A DNA stretch of 64,000 nucleotides from DLAJ01 sp964655525 (GTDB lineage: Bacteria; Bacillota; Clostridia; Lachnospirales; Lachnospiraceae): contig CAZZNE010000018.1 of NCBI GenBank assembly GCA_964655525.1, positions 21,006 through 85,005 on the forward strand, in the 5' to 3' direction. Shown here one piece after another: positions 1 to 7,993 of the stretch. The notes below the pieces were generated by a model. That model was not told the origin of the DNA, did no database searches, and worked only from the letters and a program-made list of their open reading frames with translations. Position numbers and translations under genes: made by a program. Position 1 is the stretch's first letter; every line of letters begins with the position of its first letter.

Positions 1-1072
1 TTGCGGTGTCCGTGTACTGCCAGATGTCAAAGGCATACGGGTAATAGAAATAAGGCGTATATGCCGCAAACCACTTCGGATACTGCTCAATCCTTGTCAG
101 GTCGAGCATGAGCATGAACGTCTTTAGGTTTCCGTATATCATCGGGCGATACCCCGCTTCTTCGATCCGGTCAAAAAAAGCAATGCAGTTGTCCGTCCAC
201 TGCTCCATCGTCAGCACGTTCGTGCGCGCGCTTGCCGCATTCACGTCCTCCACATCCAATACCACCGTACATTGCAGGTTATAGGGCGAAAGCGCCTGGA
301 TCACGAAATCCGCTTCCTCTCTTGCCTCCTCCGGCGTAAGTGCCTGCGTAAAGAAATATACGCCGACTTCCACGCCTGCCGCCGTCGCACCCTCGATATT
401 CCTGACAAAATACTCGTCGAGCACAAGTCTTCCCTCGCTGCCATAGCCGCGGATTCCCAGACGGATGATCGCATACTCCACGCCGTCTGCCGCAACCTGC
501 TGCCAGTTGATCGCCCCCTGATAGCTGGAAACATCGATCCCCTTGTGCGTCACAAGCTGTTCATTCTCATAATACTGGTACTCATTGTTCTCGGTAACAA
601 CTAAATTGTCATTCACATAGGGGTGCTTCTGCAAGGCGTCATTGATGTCCATAAAATAGTATTGTCCCGCATCCGCAAATACGATCTGATCCGGGAAAAA
701 ATGACGAAGCATGAGAACTGTTCCGTTCCCGCTCATAGCCTGCTCCTTTAGCTCCTCCAGAAAGCGCTCCCGCGCTTCCATATCCAGCGTCTGTGCCTGC
801 TCCGCCAAAAGCTGCGAAACTTCTTCCTCCGTATACTCCTTGTCGGACACTGCCGCAATTGCCTCAGCCGCCTCCATTTCCTTCAGTTCCCGCTTCAACG
901 CCTCATTTTCTTTTCGAAAATAGAAGAAAACAAATAAAAGCGCGGCGATTGCAAGCAAAGAAAGCATTGCAAAAAAAACCGCTGCGATGCCTCTGCTTTT
1001 GTTAACCCTTTGCTTCGGGGTACGGTGCCGCCCCTCCGTCTGCTCTTTCCGTTCCTCTGTACTTTCCCGCAT
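1..1072 (-). CDS. GH25 lysozyme-like cell-wall hydrolase (partial, 3' end off window)
   Basis: This is the N-terminal part of a membrane-anchored glycoside hydrolase family 25 protein; the frame runs off the left edge after about 357 codons. It opens with a basic cytoplasmic stretch, one transmembrane helix at about residues 28-50, then a Glu/Ala-rich probable coiled-coil stalk. The GH25 barrel starts near GIDVSSYQGAINW, whose Asp is the expected first catalytic acidic residue, and VVLDVEDVN supplies the second acidic pair. GH25 enzymes cut the glycan strand of peptidoglycan. The ATG follows AAGAAGG at a normal distance. The gene lies downstream of trpS but has its own promoter. Family confidence is high; the true substrate is unknown. 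Confidence 0.85.
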   Translation of the reverse strand, partial: MRESTEERKEQTEGRHRTPKQRVNKSRGIAAVFFAMLSLLAIAALLFVFFYFRKENEALKRELKEMEAAEAIAAVSDKEYTEEEVSQLLAEQAQTLDMEARERFLEELKEQAMSGNGTVLMLRHFFPDQIVFADAGQYYFMDINDALQKHPYVNDNLVVTENNEYQYYENEQLVTHKGIDVSSYQGAINWQQVAADGVEYAIIRLGIRGYGSEGRLVLDEYFVRNIEGATAAGVEVGVYFFTQALTPEEAREEADFVIQALSPYNLQCTVVLDVEDVNAASARTNVLTMEQWTDNCIAFFDRIEEAGYRPMIYGNLKTFMLMLDLTRIEQYPKWFAAYTPYFYYPYAFDIWQYTDTA

Positions 1073-1101
1073 GATTACCTTCTTATTCTTTGTACTGTAC
1101 T

Positions 1102-1130
1102 ATAGTAAATTTACTCTGTTACCCGTTCAA
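1102..1130 (-). promoter_or_regulatory. Promoter of the GH25 gene
   Basis: On the minus strand a TTGAAC box (1125-1130) and a TACTAT box (1102-1107) are separated by exactly 17 bp, about 30 bp before the GH25 start codon. The -35 overlaps the end of the hairpin at 1127-1151. A sigma-A type promoter is inferred from sequence only. Confidence 0.6.
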
Positions 1131-1186
1131 AGAGTGCGAGGCGCTCTTTGACTTCCGCGAGCAACGAGCCAAGTGACTGCTTGCGG
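1127..1186. repeat. Double hairpin after the trpS stop codon
   Basis: Two inverted repeats sit between trpS and the GH25 gene. The first has arms TCAAAGAG and CTCTTTGA (1127-1151). The second has arms CCGCGAGCA and TGCTTGCGG (1155-1186), which pair with one wobble. There is no T-run, so this is not a standard terminator. It resembles the other structured elements that follow stop codons in this window. Confidence 0.5.
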
Positions 1187-1195
1187 CGGGGCATT

Positions 1196-2287
1196 TTACT
1201 TCCCGAAGCGCTCCGACTGCTCTGCGATCAGCGCCTGATCGTCAAAATAATTGATCTTCATCGCTGCCTTGACCTCAGCAAGCGTCTGTTCCGCAACCTC
1301 TTTTGCCGCCTTAGTTCCTTCCTTCAATATATCATAAACCGCCGGAATATCTTTTTCTAATTCCTTCCTGCGCTCTCTGATCGGTGCAAGCTCCTCTTCC
1401 AAAACCTTGTTTAAGAACTTTTTGACCTTAACATCGCCGAGTCCGCCGCGCTTATAATGGTCTTTTAACTCATCCAAATTTTGGTATTCAGGCAGATAAC
1501 GCGCAAACTGCTCCGTCCTGCTGAACGCATCCAGATATATAAATACAGGGTTGCCGTCCACATTGCCCGGATCTTCCACGCGCAGATGATTCGGATCCGT
1601 GAACATCGACATCACCTTCTTTTTCACATCCTCCTCGGAATCAGACAGATAAATACAGTTGCCGAGCGACTTGCTCATTTTTGCCTTGCCGTCCGTTCCC
1701 GGCAGCCGCAGACAAGCCTCGTTATCCGGCAGCAAAATCGCCGGATCCACTAACGTTTCCCCGTATACGCTGTTGAACTTATGCACAATCTCCTTTGTCT
1801 GTTCAAGCATGGGCATCTGATCCTCACCCACGGGGACAGTCGTCGCCTTGAATGCGGTAATGTCCGCCGCCTGACTGATCGGATAGCAGAAAAAGCCGAC
1901 CGGAATGCTCGCCTCAAAATTACGCATCTGTATCTCGCTCTTAACCGTCGGATTACGCTGTAAGCGCGACACCGTCACCAGATTCATGTAATAGAACGTC
2001 AGCTCCGTCAGCTCGGGAATCTGCGACTGAATGAGAATATGAGATTTTGCGGGATCGATCCCACACGCAAGATAGTCAAGCGCCACCTCAATAATATTCT
2101 GACGCACCTTCTCCGGATTGTCCGCATTGTCCGTCAACGCCTGCGCATCCGCGATCATAATAAATATCTTGTCAAACTCGCCTGAGTTCTGTAATTCTAC
2201 GCGTCGTTTCAAAGAACCGACATAATGTCCGACATGCAGCCTGCCTGTCGGTCTGTCCCCTGTCAATATGATTTTTGAATTTGGCAT
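1196..2287 (-). CDS. trpS: Tryptophanyl-tRNA synthetase
   Basis: A class I aminoacyl-tRNA synthetase that charges tRNA-Trp in the cytoplasm. The 363-residue protein has the nucleotide-binding motif PTGRLHVGH (residues 13-21, HIGH equivalent) and KMSKS near residues 203-207, with the usual TrpS order and length. The frame is open further upstream, but the ATG at 2287 is chosen because GGAGGG lies 7 nt before it and the product then starts like TrpS homologues. No T-box leader was recognised: the upstream region contains a dispersed repeat instead. Confidence 0.95.
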   Translation of the reverse strand: MPNSKIILTGDRPTGRLHVGHYVGSLKRRVELQNSGEFDKIFIMIADAQALTDNADNPEKVRQNIIEVALDYLACGIDPAKSHILIQSQIPELTELTFYYMNLVTVSRLQRNPTVKSEIQMRNFEASIPVGFFCYPISQAADITAFKATTVPVGEDQMPMLEQTKEIVHKFNSVYGETLVDPAILLPDNEACLRLPGTDGKAKMSKSLGNCIYLSDSEEDVKKKVMSMFTDPNHLRVEDPGNVDGNPVFIYLDAFSRTEQFARYLPEYQNLDELKDHYKRGGLGDVKVKKFLNKVLEEELAPIRERRKELEKDIPAVYDILKEGTKAAKEVAEQTLAEVKAAMKINYFDDQALIAEQSERFGK

Positions 2288-2327
2288 CCGTATGCCCTCC
2301 TGCTTCCTGTTTTCGCCCAACCAAGTA

Positions 2328-2414
2328 CGATGATTGCTTCGCAATCATGGTAATACTTTCCGATGCGCACTCCGCTTCGCTTCGGCGCGGTATCATGTCT
2401 GACGACATGATACC
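2328..2414. repeat. Dispersed ~85-bp three-hairpin repeat, copy 1
   Basis: This stretch just upstream of trpS is nearly the same as the tandem units at 44644-44807. It has a hairpin around TGATTGCTTCGCAATCA, a central block ACTCCGCTTCGCTTCGGCGC, and a terminal palindrome ATCATGTCTGACGACATGAT. It encodes no plausible protein. It behaves like a REP/BIME-type intergenic element. Confidence 0.75.
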
Positions 2415-2558
2415 ACATTTTCATCCATACTTCCAGTGGAAGTCTGTTCTTTTTCGGTAACTATGCATTTTAATATTTAATAGAATGTTTAGATATGGCA
2501 GCAAAGTAGAATTCTGTTTATCATATTAGGGAGAAAAAATAAAAAATGAATATAAGTA

Positions 2559-2589
2559 TTGACACTCTCGCAACGTAACGGTTTACGAT
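2559..2589 (+). promoter_or_regulatory. MerR-type promoter with 19-bp spacer
   Basis: TTGACA (2559-2564) and TACGAT (2584-2589) are separated by 19 bp rather than 17. Such over-long spacers are the hallmark of promoters that MerR-family activators unwind. The downstream gene is itself a MerR/TipAS regulator, so autoactivation is inferred. The predicted transcription start is immediately before the ribosome binding site at about 2597. Confidence 0.65.
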
Positions 2590-2609
2590 AAAACCGAAAG
2601 GAGGATAGG

Positions 2610-3449
2610 ATGAAAACCGTAAAAGACATATCAGAGATAACCGGAGTGAGCATCCGGACATTGAGGTATTATGATGAAATCGGTTTATTAAAGCCAACAG
2701 AATTAACAGAAGCAGGTTATCGGCTCTATGACAACAAGGCGTTAGAGAAGTTGCAGGAAATCATGTTCTTTAGAGAATTGGACATTCCATTGATGAACAT
2801 CAAAAAAATCATGGATGACCCTAATTATAATAAAGAACAGGCTTTATTAACTCAAAAAACTTTATTGGAACACAAACGAAATCGGCTAAACGGGATTATT
2901 GGGTTAATAACAGATGTAATGAAAGGAGTTCATACTATGAGTTTTGAGGCGTTTAGCAATGAAGAAGTGCAGAAAATTTTAGACCATACATTGGAAAGTA
3001 TGTCAAAAGAATCACTTGAAGAACAGATTCAAAAATTTGGCAGCGTAGAAAAATATCGAGAATATTTGGCATCCGGATTTTCAAATGAGCAGGCAATTGC
3101 CGATGTATTCAAATGGTATGGCGGTAAAGAAAAGGCAATGCAGGCAATGATGCAGGCAAACGGAAATACCGAAGAAATAAAACAGGAACGAGATGAAAAT
3201 GCACAAATCTATAAGCAGTTTATGACCGCGAAAAAAACGAATAATGCAGATATGGCACATTCCGCTGTTGAAATGCTTGCAGAGAATTACAAAAAATTAT
3301 TTGCCCTTGATAACGCAAGAAATATCTTGCTCGATTTAGCAAAAGAATACCTCCAAAGTGCAAAACTTGCAGAAATAACCGACCTCCAATACGGAGAAGG
3401 CTGCTCAGAATATGTCGCAAATGCGATCAATCGTTACTTTGGAGCATAG
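2610..3449 (+). CDS. MerR-family regulator with TipAS ligand domain
   Basis: A 279-residue transcription factor. Residues 1-70 form the winged-helix MerR domain, with the typical TGVSIRTLRYYDEIGLLKP segment. A coiled-coil dimerisation helix follows (about 75-115), then a TipAS-like helical domain (about 140-275), which in known homologues binds drugs or thiopeptides. The start has GAAAGGAGG 5 nt upstream. It is visibly more AT-rich than its neighbours and is the only plus-strand gene in the first 7 kb, which hints at recent acquisition. No target exporter lies next to it; the cognate ligand is unknown. Confidence 0.88.
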   Translation: MKTVKDISEITGVSIRTLRYYDEIGLLKPTELTEAGYRLYDNKALEKLQEIMFFRELDIPLMNIKKIMDDPNYNKEQALLTQKTLLEHKRNRLNGIIGLITDVMKGVHTMSFEAFSNEEVQKILDHTLESMSKESLEEQIQKFGSVEKYREYLASGFSNEQAIADVFKWYGGKEKAMQAMMQANGNTEEIKQERDENAQIYKQFMTAKKTNNADMAHSAVEMLAENYKKLFALDNARNILLDLAKEYLQSAKLAEITDLQYGEGCSEYVANAINRYFGA

Positions 3450-3484
3450 CATATGTCAAAGTAGAATTTATCGGACAGATTGAC

Positions 3485-3528
3485 AATTTTCCACTGCTTA
3501 TATATAGGTATATAAGCAGTGGAAAATT
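3485..3528. terminator. Bidirectional terminator between the MerR regulator and metI
   Basis: A perfect inverted repeat with 19-bp arms starting AATTTTCCACTGCTTATAT surrounds a loop of about 6 nt. The arm ends supply A/T tracts on both sides. It lies between two convergent genes, consistent with termination of both transcripts. Confidence 0.8.
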
Positions 3529-3563
3529 ACCTTGGATTGAGAAATCTCCTATTCCGACCGGCT

Positions 3564-4274
3564 TCATTTCCTCCCCTTTAAGCGCTTATCGCTTCTTGTG
3601 GCAAGAAATGTGCCGACGCTCTGAAAAATCTGCACAAGTATGATCAGGCAGATCACGGCAAAGAGCATGACGAGATATTGATAACGGTAATACCCATAAT
3701 TGATCGCAATCTTGCCGAGTCCGCCGCCGCCGAGAATCCCGCTCATCGCAGAGTAGCCAAGGATCGTCGTCAGCGCGATCGCCGCATTTAAGATCAGGGA
3801 CGGTACACTCTCCGGAATCAAGACTTTCACGATGATCTGAAACGGGGAGGCTCCCAGACTCTGCGCCGCCTCGACCACGTTCGGATTCACCTCGCGCAGA
3901 CTTCCCTCCACGAGCCTTGCGACAAACGGAAACGCCGCAATGACGAGCGGAACAACGGATGCCGGCGTGCCGACAACCGTCCCGACGATCAGCCTTGTGA
4001 TCGGAAATACCATGATCATTAAGATCAGAAACGGCACGGAGCGCAGCAGATTAATCACCACGTTTAACAAATGCAGCACCGCTTTCGGCACTTTTAAAAT
4101 CCTGCCGTTCTCTCCCGCAACAAGCACAACGCCGATGGGCAGGCCGATCACAATCGCAAATAAAGTCGATACCAGTGTCACATAGACAGTTTCCCAAATC
4201 GCCAGCGGAAACTGTGTTTTCAATATATTCAGTGCATTCTGCACGGTTTCGGCTGCAAAAAGATCATGAAACAT
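3564..4274 (-). CDS. metI: Methionine ABC transporter permease
   Basis: The membrane subunit of the MetNIQ D/L-methionine importer. At 236 residues it has the expected length. Several hydrophobic helices are visible, and the cytoplasmic loop EAAQSLGASPFQIIVKVLIP matches the EAA coupling motif that contacts MetN. It is the third gene of metQ-metN-metI, separated from metN by 167 bp filled with a structured repeat, an unusually large gap inside such an operon. Confidence 0.93.
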   Translation of the reverse strand: MFHDLFAAETVQNALNILKTQFPLAIWETVYVTLVSTLFAIVIGLPIGVVLVAGENGRILKVPKAVLHLLNVVINLLRSVPFLILMIMVFPITRLIVGTVVGTPASVVPLVIAAFPFVARLVEGSLREVNPNVVEAAQSLGASPFQIIVKVLIPESVPSLILNAAIALTTILGYSAMSGILGGGGLGKIAINYGYYRYQYLVMLFAVICLIILVQIFQSVGTFLATRSDKRLKGRK

Positions 4275-4301
4275 CGCTGACTAATCCTCCATTCTGCCAA
4301 C

Positions 4302-4332
4302 GGCCCGCGAGTTTGGGCGCCAGCACAAATCT
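4302..4332. repeat. Short hairpin module GCCCGCGAGTTTGGGC-type
   Basis: The module CCCGCGAGTTTGGGCGCCAG followed by CACAAAT recurs with small changes near 16250 and 40592. Here it is joined to the 110-nt element that follows, rather than to the AAGCGAAC hairpin seen at the other sites, so the modules are exchangeable. Confidence 0.6.
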
Positions 4333-4336
4333 ATAC

Positions 4337-4447
4337 GAAGAATGTCCGCAGGACATTCTTCTGTGTGAGAAAGGTTCTGCTTCGCAGAACCGTAGAACTT
4401 CTTAACGAAGCGCCCATCGGCGCGAGCTTTAGAAGTTCTTCTCACAC
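4337..4447 (-). repeat. ~110-nt cloverleaf-like structured repeat, copy 1
   Basis: On the minus strand this folds as an outer stem GTGTGAGAA/TTCTCACAC, an inner stem GAACTTCT/AGAAGTTC capped by GCGCC-GAT-GGCGC, a hairpin GGTTCTGC-GAA-GCAGAACC, and a trailing hairpin GAAGAATGTCC-TGC-GGACATTCTTC. A second copy at 40942-41050 keeps the fold with paired substitutions. The first strand of the outer stem contains the TGA stop codon of metN. Confidence 0.8.
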
Positions 4448-5443
4448 TACCTCCTCCACATCAATATCAGGGATTGCCCGCAGATAGCGGACCGCCCTGT
4501 CTAACTGCCCCTCGCCGCCGCAAATGCCGAGCAGCATATTCCCGTACGCCTTATCTCCTATGCTCCGTGTGGATGCCGCCAAAATGCTTGCGGCAATCTG
4601 CTCCTCCATTGCCATTTTTGCAATGAGCGGCGTTTTTGTGGCGTTAGCGCCATTAAACACCACACGGATGATGCGCTCGCCCTCTTCTGCCGCCACACTC
4701 TGCTCATAACCCTCGGGATAGACAAGCCGTTTTGCCGCATGCGATTTCGGAGCGGAAAAAACCTCACTGACCGTCCCTTCCTCCGCCACAACACCGCCAT
4801 CCATGATCGCGACTCTCGTGCAGATCTGCTCCACTACGCTCATCTGATGCGTGATAACGATGACTGTGATGCCGAGTCTGTCATGAATATCGCGGATCAA
4901 AGACAAAATGGACTGTGTTGTCTGCGGATCGAGCGCACTGGTCGCCTCATCGCACAAGAGAATTTTCGGCTGCGTGGCAAGCGCGCGGGCGATCGCCACA
5001 CGCTGCTTTTGCCCTCCCGACAGCTGTGCCGGATAACTTTTCAATTTATCCGAGAGCCCGACCAGTCCGAGCAATTCCGTCGCCCGCCTCACCGCCTCTG
5101 ATTTTTTAACGCCCGCAAGCTCCAGCGGAAAACAGACGTTTTTCAGGCAATTTCTCTGCATGAGGAGATTGAAATCCTGAAAGATCATCGTGATATTGCG
5201 GCGTTCCTCTCTTAATTCCGCCTCCCTCAGACTGCCGATGTCCCTGCCGTCGATCAGGATTTTACCGCTTGTCGGACGCTCCAAAAGATTGATACTGCGC
5301 ACGAGCGTGCTTTTTCCTGCACCGCTCATGCCGATAATGCCGTAAATCTCACCGTCCGCGATGGAAAGAGACACATTTTTGAGCGCTTCTACGGTTCCGT
5401 CCGAGGTAGCAAAGGTCTTTGTCAAATTCTGAATCTCAATCAT
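4442..5443 (-). CDS. metN: Methionine ABC transporter ATP-binding protein
   Basis: The ATPase of the methionine importer, 333 residues. It shows Walker A GMSGAGKST near residue 40, the Q-loop, signature LSGGQKQRVAIARAL, Walker B ILLCDEATSALDP, and a switch His. A C-terminal NIL-type regulatory domain (about 255-333) in known homologues binds methionine and inhibits transport. It starts after AGGAG and follows metQ by 27 bp. Its TGA stop lies inside the structured repeat 4337-4447. Confidence 0.95.
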   Translation of the reverse strand: MIEIQNLTKTFATSDGTVEALKNVSLSIADGEIYGIIGMSGAGKSTLVRSINLLERPTSGKILIDGRDIGSLREAELREERRNITMIFQDFNLLMQRNCLKNVCFPLELAGVKKSEAVRRATELLGLVGLSDKLKSYPAQLSGGQKQRVAIARALATQPKILLCDEATSALDPQTTQSILSLIRDIHDRLGITVIVITHQMSVVEQICTRVAIMDGGVVAEEGTVSEVFSAPKSHAAKRLVYPEGYEQSVAAEEGERIIRVVFNGANATKTPLIAKMAMEEQIAASILAASTRSIGDKAYGNMLLGICGGEGQLDRAVRYLRAIPDIDVEEVV

Positions 5444-5470
5444 ATGCTGCTCTCCTGCCCTTTTCAGCGA

Positions 5471-6319
5471 TCATTGTGCCAGTGCATCCAGTGAGGACTG
5501 CTTTCCTCCGTAGAGTCCCATCGGCTCCACATGGATGACCGCCGCCACAACGATATGGGTACCGTTCTCTGCATTGAAATCCTCCAGATACGGAACATGC
5601 TGGAAATAATTCGCGTCCACCTCGCCGCTCTCCACAACATTGTTCGGCTGTATGTAATCGGTAAACTCCTTGATGTCCAACGTGATATTCTTTTCCGCGA
5701 GAATCTCTTTTGCGATCGCAAGGACTTCCGCATGCGGCGTCGGTGATGCGGCAACGGAGATCGTTGTTCCGGACAGCGCGTCATAATCCACCGACGCATC
5801 ATAGCCGTCTCCCGGCTGTTCCACGACACTGACGACTGCGCCGCCGTAGGTTTCCGCAATGTAATCCGCCACCGCCTGACTCGCAAGCGCCGCGACCAAC
5901 GCTTTGATCGCATCCGTGTTTTCGTTTCCTTCTTTTACAGCGAGAATATTGCCGTAAGATGATGCAGAGCCCTCTATGATAAAGGAATCTGCCACAGGAT
6001 TCAAGCCTGCTTCAATGGCATAATTGGAATTGATGATCGCATAATCCACATCTTGAAGCACATTCGGTACCTGCGCCGCCTCAACCTCCTGAAACTGAAT
6101 GTTGTGCGGATTCTCTTCAATATCCTGAACCGTGGCGGTAATGCCCGCATCCGCTTTTAAGGTAATGTAGCCGTTCTCCTGAAGGAGCAAAAGCGCGCGC
6201 GCCTCGTTAGTCGGATCATTCGGGACCGCGATCGTAACGGAATCGCTTTTTCCTCCGCAGCCCGTCAATGCAGACAGACTGAGCGCTGTGACCAGTAACC
6301 AAACCATTATTTTTTTCAT
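5471..6319 (-). CDS. metQ: Methionine-binding lipoprotein of the MetNIQ importer
   Basis: The extracytoplasmic binding protein for methionine, 282 residues. A signal peptide ends in the lipobox LTGCGG, so the mature protein should be anchored by a diacylglyceryl Cys at about residue 21. The rest matches the NlpA/MetQ family: VTIAVPNDPTNEARALLLL near the N-terminus and GLYGGKQSSLDALAQ at the end. It is the first gene of the metQNI operon. The close LysR and Rrf2 regulators suggest sulfur-amino-acid control. The short 108-bp leader has no room for a SAM riboswitch. Confidence 0.92.
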   Translation of the reverse strand: MKKIMVWLLVTALSLSALTGCGGKSDSVTIAVPNDPTNEARALLLLQENGYITLKADAGITATVQDIEENPHNIQFQEVEAAQVPNVLQDVDYAIINSNYAIEAGLNPVADSFIIEGSASSYGNILAVKEGNENTDAIKALVAALASQAVADYIAETYGGAVVSVVEQPGDGYDASVDYDALSGTTISVAASPTPHAEVLAIAKEILAEKNITLDIKEFTDYIQPNNVVESGEVDANYFQHVPYLEDFNAENGTHIVVAAVIHVEPMGLYGGKQSSLDALAQ

Positions 6320-6353
6320 AATACCTCAACCTCTCTTTTCTTGGAATGAACTT

Positions 6354-6430
6354 ATCATACACGATGTGTTCTTGTTTTTCCAATATCATATAGATATAGT
6401 AGGTTATAGGTTGAGGCTATACTATATCTA
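6354..6430 (-). promoter_or_regulatory. metQ promoter and 22-bp dyad operator
   Basis: Perfect 11-bp arms TAGATATAGTA (6391-6401) and TACTATATCTA (6420-6430) lie 18 nt apart between the LysR gene and metQ, and the right arm covers the LysR stop codon. Between this dyad and metQ is a weak promoter, TTGGAA (6378-6383) and TATGAT (6354-6359), with an 18-bp spacer. The dyad is a candidate site for the adjacent LysR-type or Rrf2 regulator. Confidence 0.5.
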
Positions 6431-7342
6431 CCCGCGCAGGTATTCCTGCAGCTTTTCGATATATAATTTCGCAAGGCTGCTGAGAATGCGGTTCTTTTTT
6501 ACAATATACCCGATCTTCATCGTCATGTTGTCCGTTCCGTCGTCCTTAAGCGGGATCGCCCGATAATCCTCGCCGTTCAATTCACCGCAGATGATGCCCG
6601 AGCACAACGTATAGCCGTTCAAGCCGACCATCAGATTTAAGACGGTCGCCCGGTCATTCACCTTGATCATTTGGGAATATTCGTTCATGGTAAAGATTTC
6701 TTCCAAAAAATAAAAAGACTCATTCCCATTCTGTTCAAAGGAAAGGAACGGATAACCGCCAAGCTCCTCCATACAGATGCTTTTTTTATCCGCAAGCGGA
6801 TGCCCTTTCCACAGATAGACATAGGCTTTGCAATCGATCAGCTCATGAAATGCGATCTCATTCGCGTTCAAGATTTTCGTAATGACCTTGCGGTTGAAAT
6901 CGCTTAAATACAAAATTCCGATTTCGCTGCGCAGACTCGCCACGTCGTCAATGACTTCCCGCGTCCTCGCCTCCCGGATCGCAAACTCATATTTGGAGGT
7001 ATCAAACCCCTTTACCATCTCAACAAACGCTTTTACCGCAAAAGAATAATGCTGCGTGGTAACACCGAATTTCTTTTTGATATTCCCCTCCGGTCCGTAT
7101 TTTTCCGTAAGCTGCTCATATTGATCGTACACCTGCTTTGCATAGGCAATAAACTCCTGTCCGTCATTGGTCAGCGTCACGCCTCTTGCACTCCGGTGAA
7201 ACACGGTAATACCAAGCTCTTTCTCTAACTCCTGCACCGCTCCGGTGAGCGACGGCTGTGAAATATATAAGCGTTCGGCTGCTTTGTTCATGGAACCGGT
7301 TTCCGAGATCACGATTGCATAATGCAGTTGCTGTAATGTCAT
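6428..7342 (-). CDS. LysR-family transcriptional regulator
   Basis: A 304-residue LysR-type regulator. The N-terminal winged helix-turn-helix (about 1-60) carries the standard MNKAAERLYISQPSLTGAV recognition region. The remainder is a two-lobed periplasmic-binding-protein-like effector domain. It lies immediately upstream of metQNI in the same direction, which suggests that it regulates methionine import or cysteine metabolism, but the effector cannot be read from sequence. It is divergent from the Rrf2 regulator gene. Confidence 0.88.
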   Translation of the reverse strand: MTLQQLHYAIVISETGSMNKAAERLYISQPSLTGAVQELEKELGITVFHRSARGVTLTNDGQEFIAYAKQVYDQYEQLTEKYGPEGNIKKKFGVTTQHYSFAVKAFVEMVKGFDTSKYEFAIREARTREVIDDVASLRSEIGILYLSDFNRKVITKILNANEIAFHELIDCKAYVYLWKGHPLADKKSICMEELGGYPFLSFEQNGNESFYFLEEIFTMNEYSQMIKVNDRATVLNLMVGLNGYTLCSGIICGELNGEDYRAIPLKDDGTDNMTMKIGYIVKKNRILSSLAKLYIEKLQEYLRG

Positions 7343-7364
7343 AAAAAACCTCTCTTTCTCTTAC

Positions 7365-7393
7365 TTGATAGCCTACTAAATATATGGTATTAT
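7365..7393 (+). promoter_or_regulatory. Promoter of the Rrf2 regulator gene
   Basis: TTGATA (7365-7370) and TATTAT (7388-7393) have a 17-bp spacer. The octamer ATAGGAAT immediately follows the -10; the same octamer occurs twice in the cysK leader. This suggests autoregulation by the encoded Rrf2 protein. Confidence 0.65.
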
Positions 7394-7442
7394 AGGAATA
7401 TTCTTATGATGCTCTGCTAAGAGCAGGAACGGAGGACGCCAT

Positions 7443-7856
7443 ATGCGTGTTTCTACAAAAGGAAGATATGCGCTTCGCATGATGCTGGACTTGGCGAAGC
7501 ATCAGAACGACGGCTATATATCGCTTGGGGAAATCGCCGAGCGGCAAGAGATTTCCAAAAAATATTTAGAGCAGATCGTTCCTCTTCTCGGCCATGCCGA
7601 TTTTCTGCTGACCAGCCGCGGCTTTCAGGGCGGATACCGTCTCGCCCGCCCCGCCTCGGATTACACTGTCAAAGAAATCCTGAGACTGACCGAGGGCAGC
7701 TTGGCTCCGGTTGCGTGCGTTTCGGACAATCCCGTCACCTGTGAAAGAAGCGCTGACTGCCCGACGCTCCCGTTATGGCAGGGATTGAACAAGGTCATTG
7801 ATGATTATTTAAGCGGGATCACGCTGCAGGATCTGGCGGACGGAAACCTCAATTAG
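7443..7856 (+). CDS. Rrf2-family regulator (CymR/IscR-like)
   Basis: A 137-residue winged-helix regulator of the Rrf2 family. It has the family start MRVSTKGRYALRMMLDLA and the helix EISKKYLEQIVPLL. Three cysteines occur at C-x7-C-x5-C (PVACVSDNPVTCERSADC), a spacing near that of the Fe-S ligands in IscR. The adjacent cysK and met genes favour a CymR-like role in cysteine and sulfur control, and CymR is known to act in complex with CysK in Bacillus. Whether it binds an Fe-S cluster cannot be decided here. The start has GGAGG at good spacing. Confidence 0.85.
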   Translation: MRVSTKGRYALRMMLDLAKHQNDGYISLGEIAERQEISKKYLEQIVPLLGHADFLLTSRGFQGGYRLARPASDYTVKEILRLTEGSLAPVACVSDNPVTCERSADCPTLPLWQGLNKVIDDYLSGITLQDLADGNLN

Positions 7857-7913
7857 TCCGACCCACCATGCAGTATAAGCAGAATGGCGCATTTTTGGAT
7901 TCATTATACAGCG

Positions 7914-7953
7914 AAGACCTATCCGCATGCAACATGCAGATAGGTCTTTTTCA
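7914..7953 (+). terminator. Terminator after the Rrf2 gene
   Basis: A hairpin with arms AAGACCTATC and GATAGGTCTT, plus inner GCATG/CATGC pairing, is followed by TTTTTC on the plus strand. It lies between the convergent Rrf2 and cysK genes and may also halt cysK transcripts. Confidence 0.85.
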
Positions 7954-7993
7954 TCATCATTCCTCACAGCATTTCATATCCGTCCTCGCGCTG

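Noticed and set aside
2288..2600. T-box leader before trpS
   Set aside because: No AGGGUGG-like T-box sequence or terminator seen; the space is taken by a dispersed repeat and the divergent MerR promoter.
4337..4447. tRNA or tRNA-like gene
   Set aside because: Although cloverleaf-like, it lacks the conserved T-loop, D-loop and acceptor features, and the closing stem contains a stop codon of metN.
6320..6427. SAM riboswitch before metQ
   Set aside because: The interval is only 108 bp, AT-rich, and lacks S-box motifs and a terminator.
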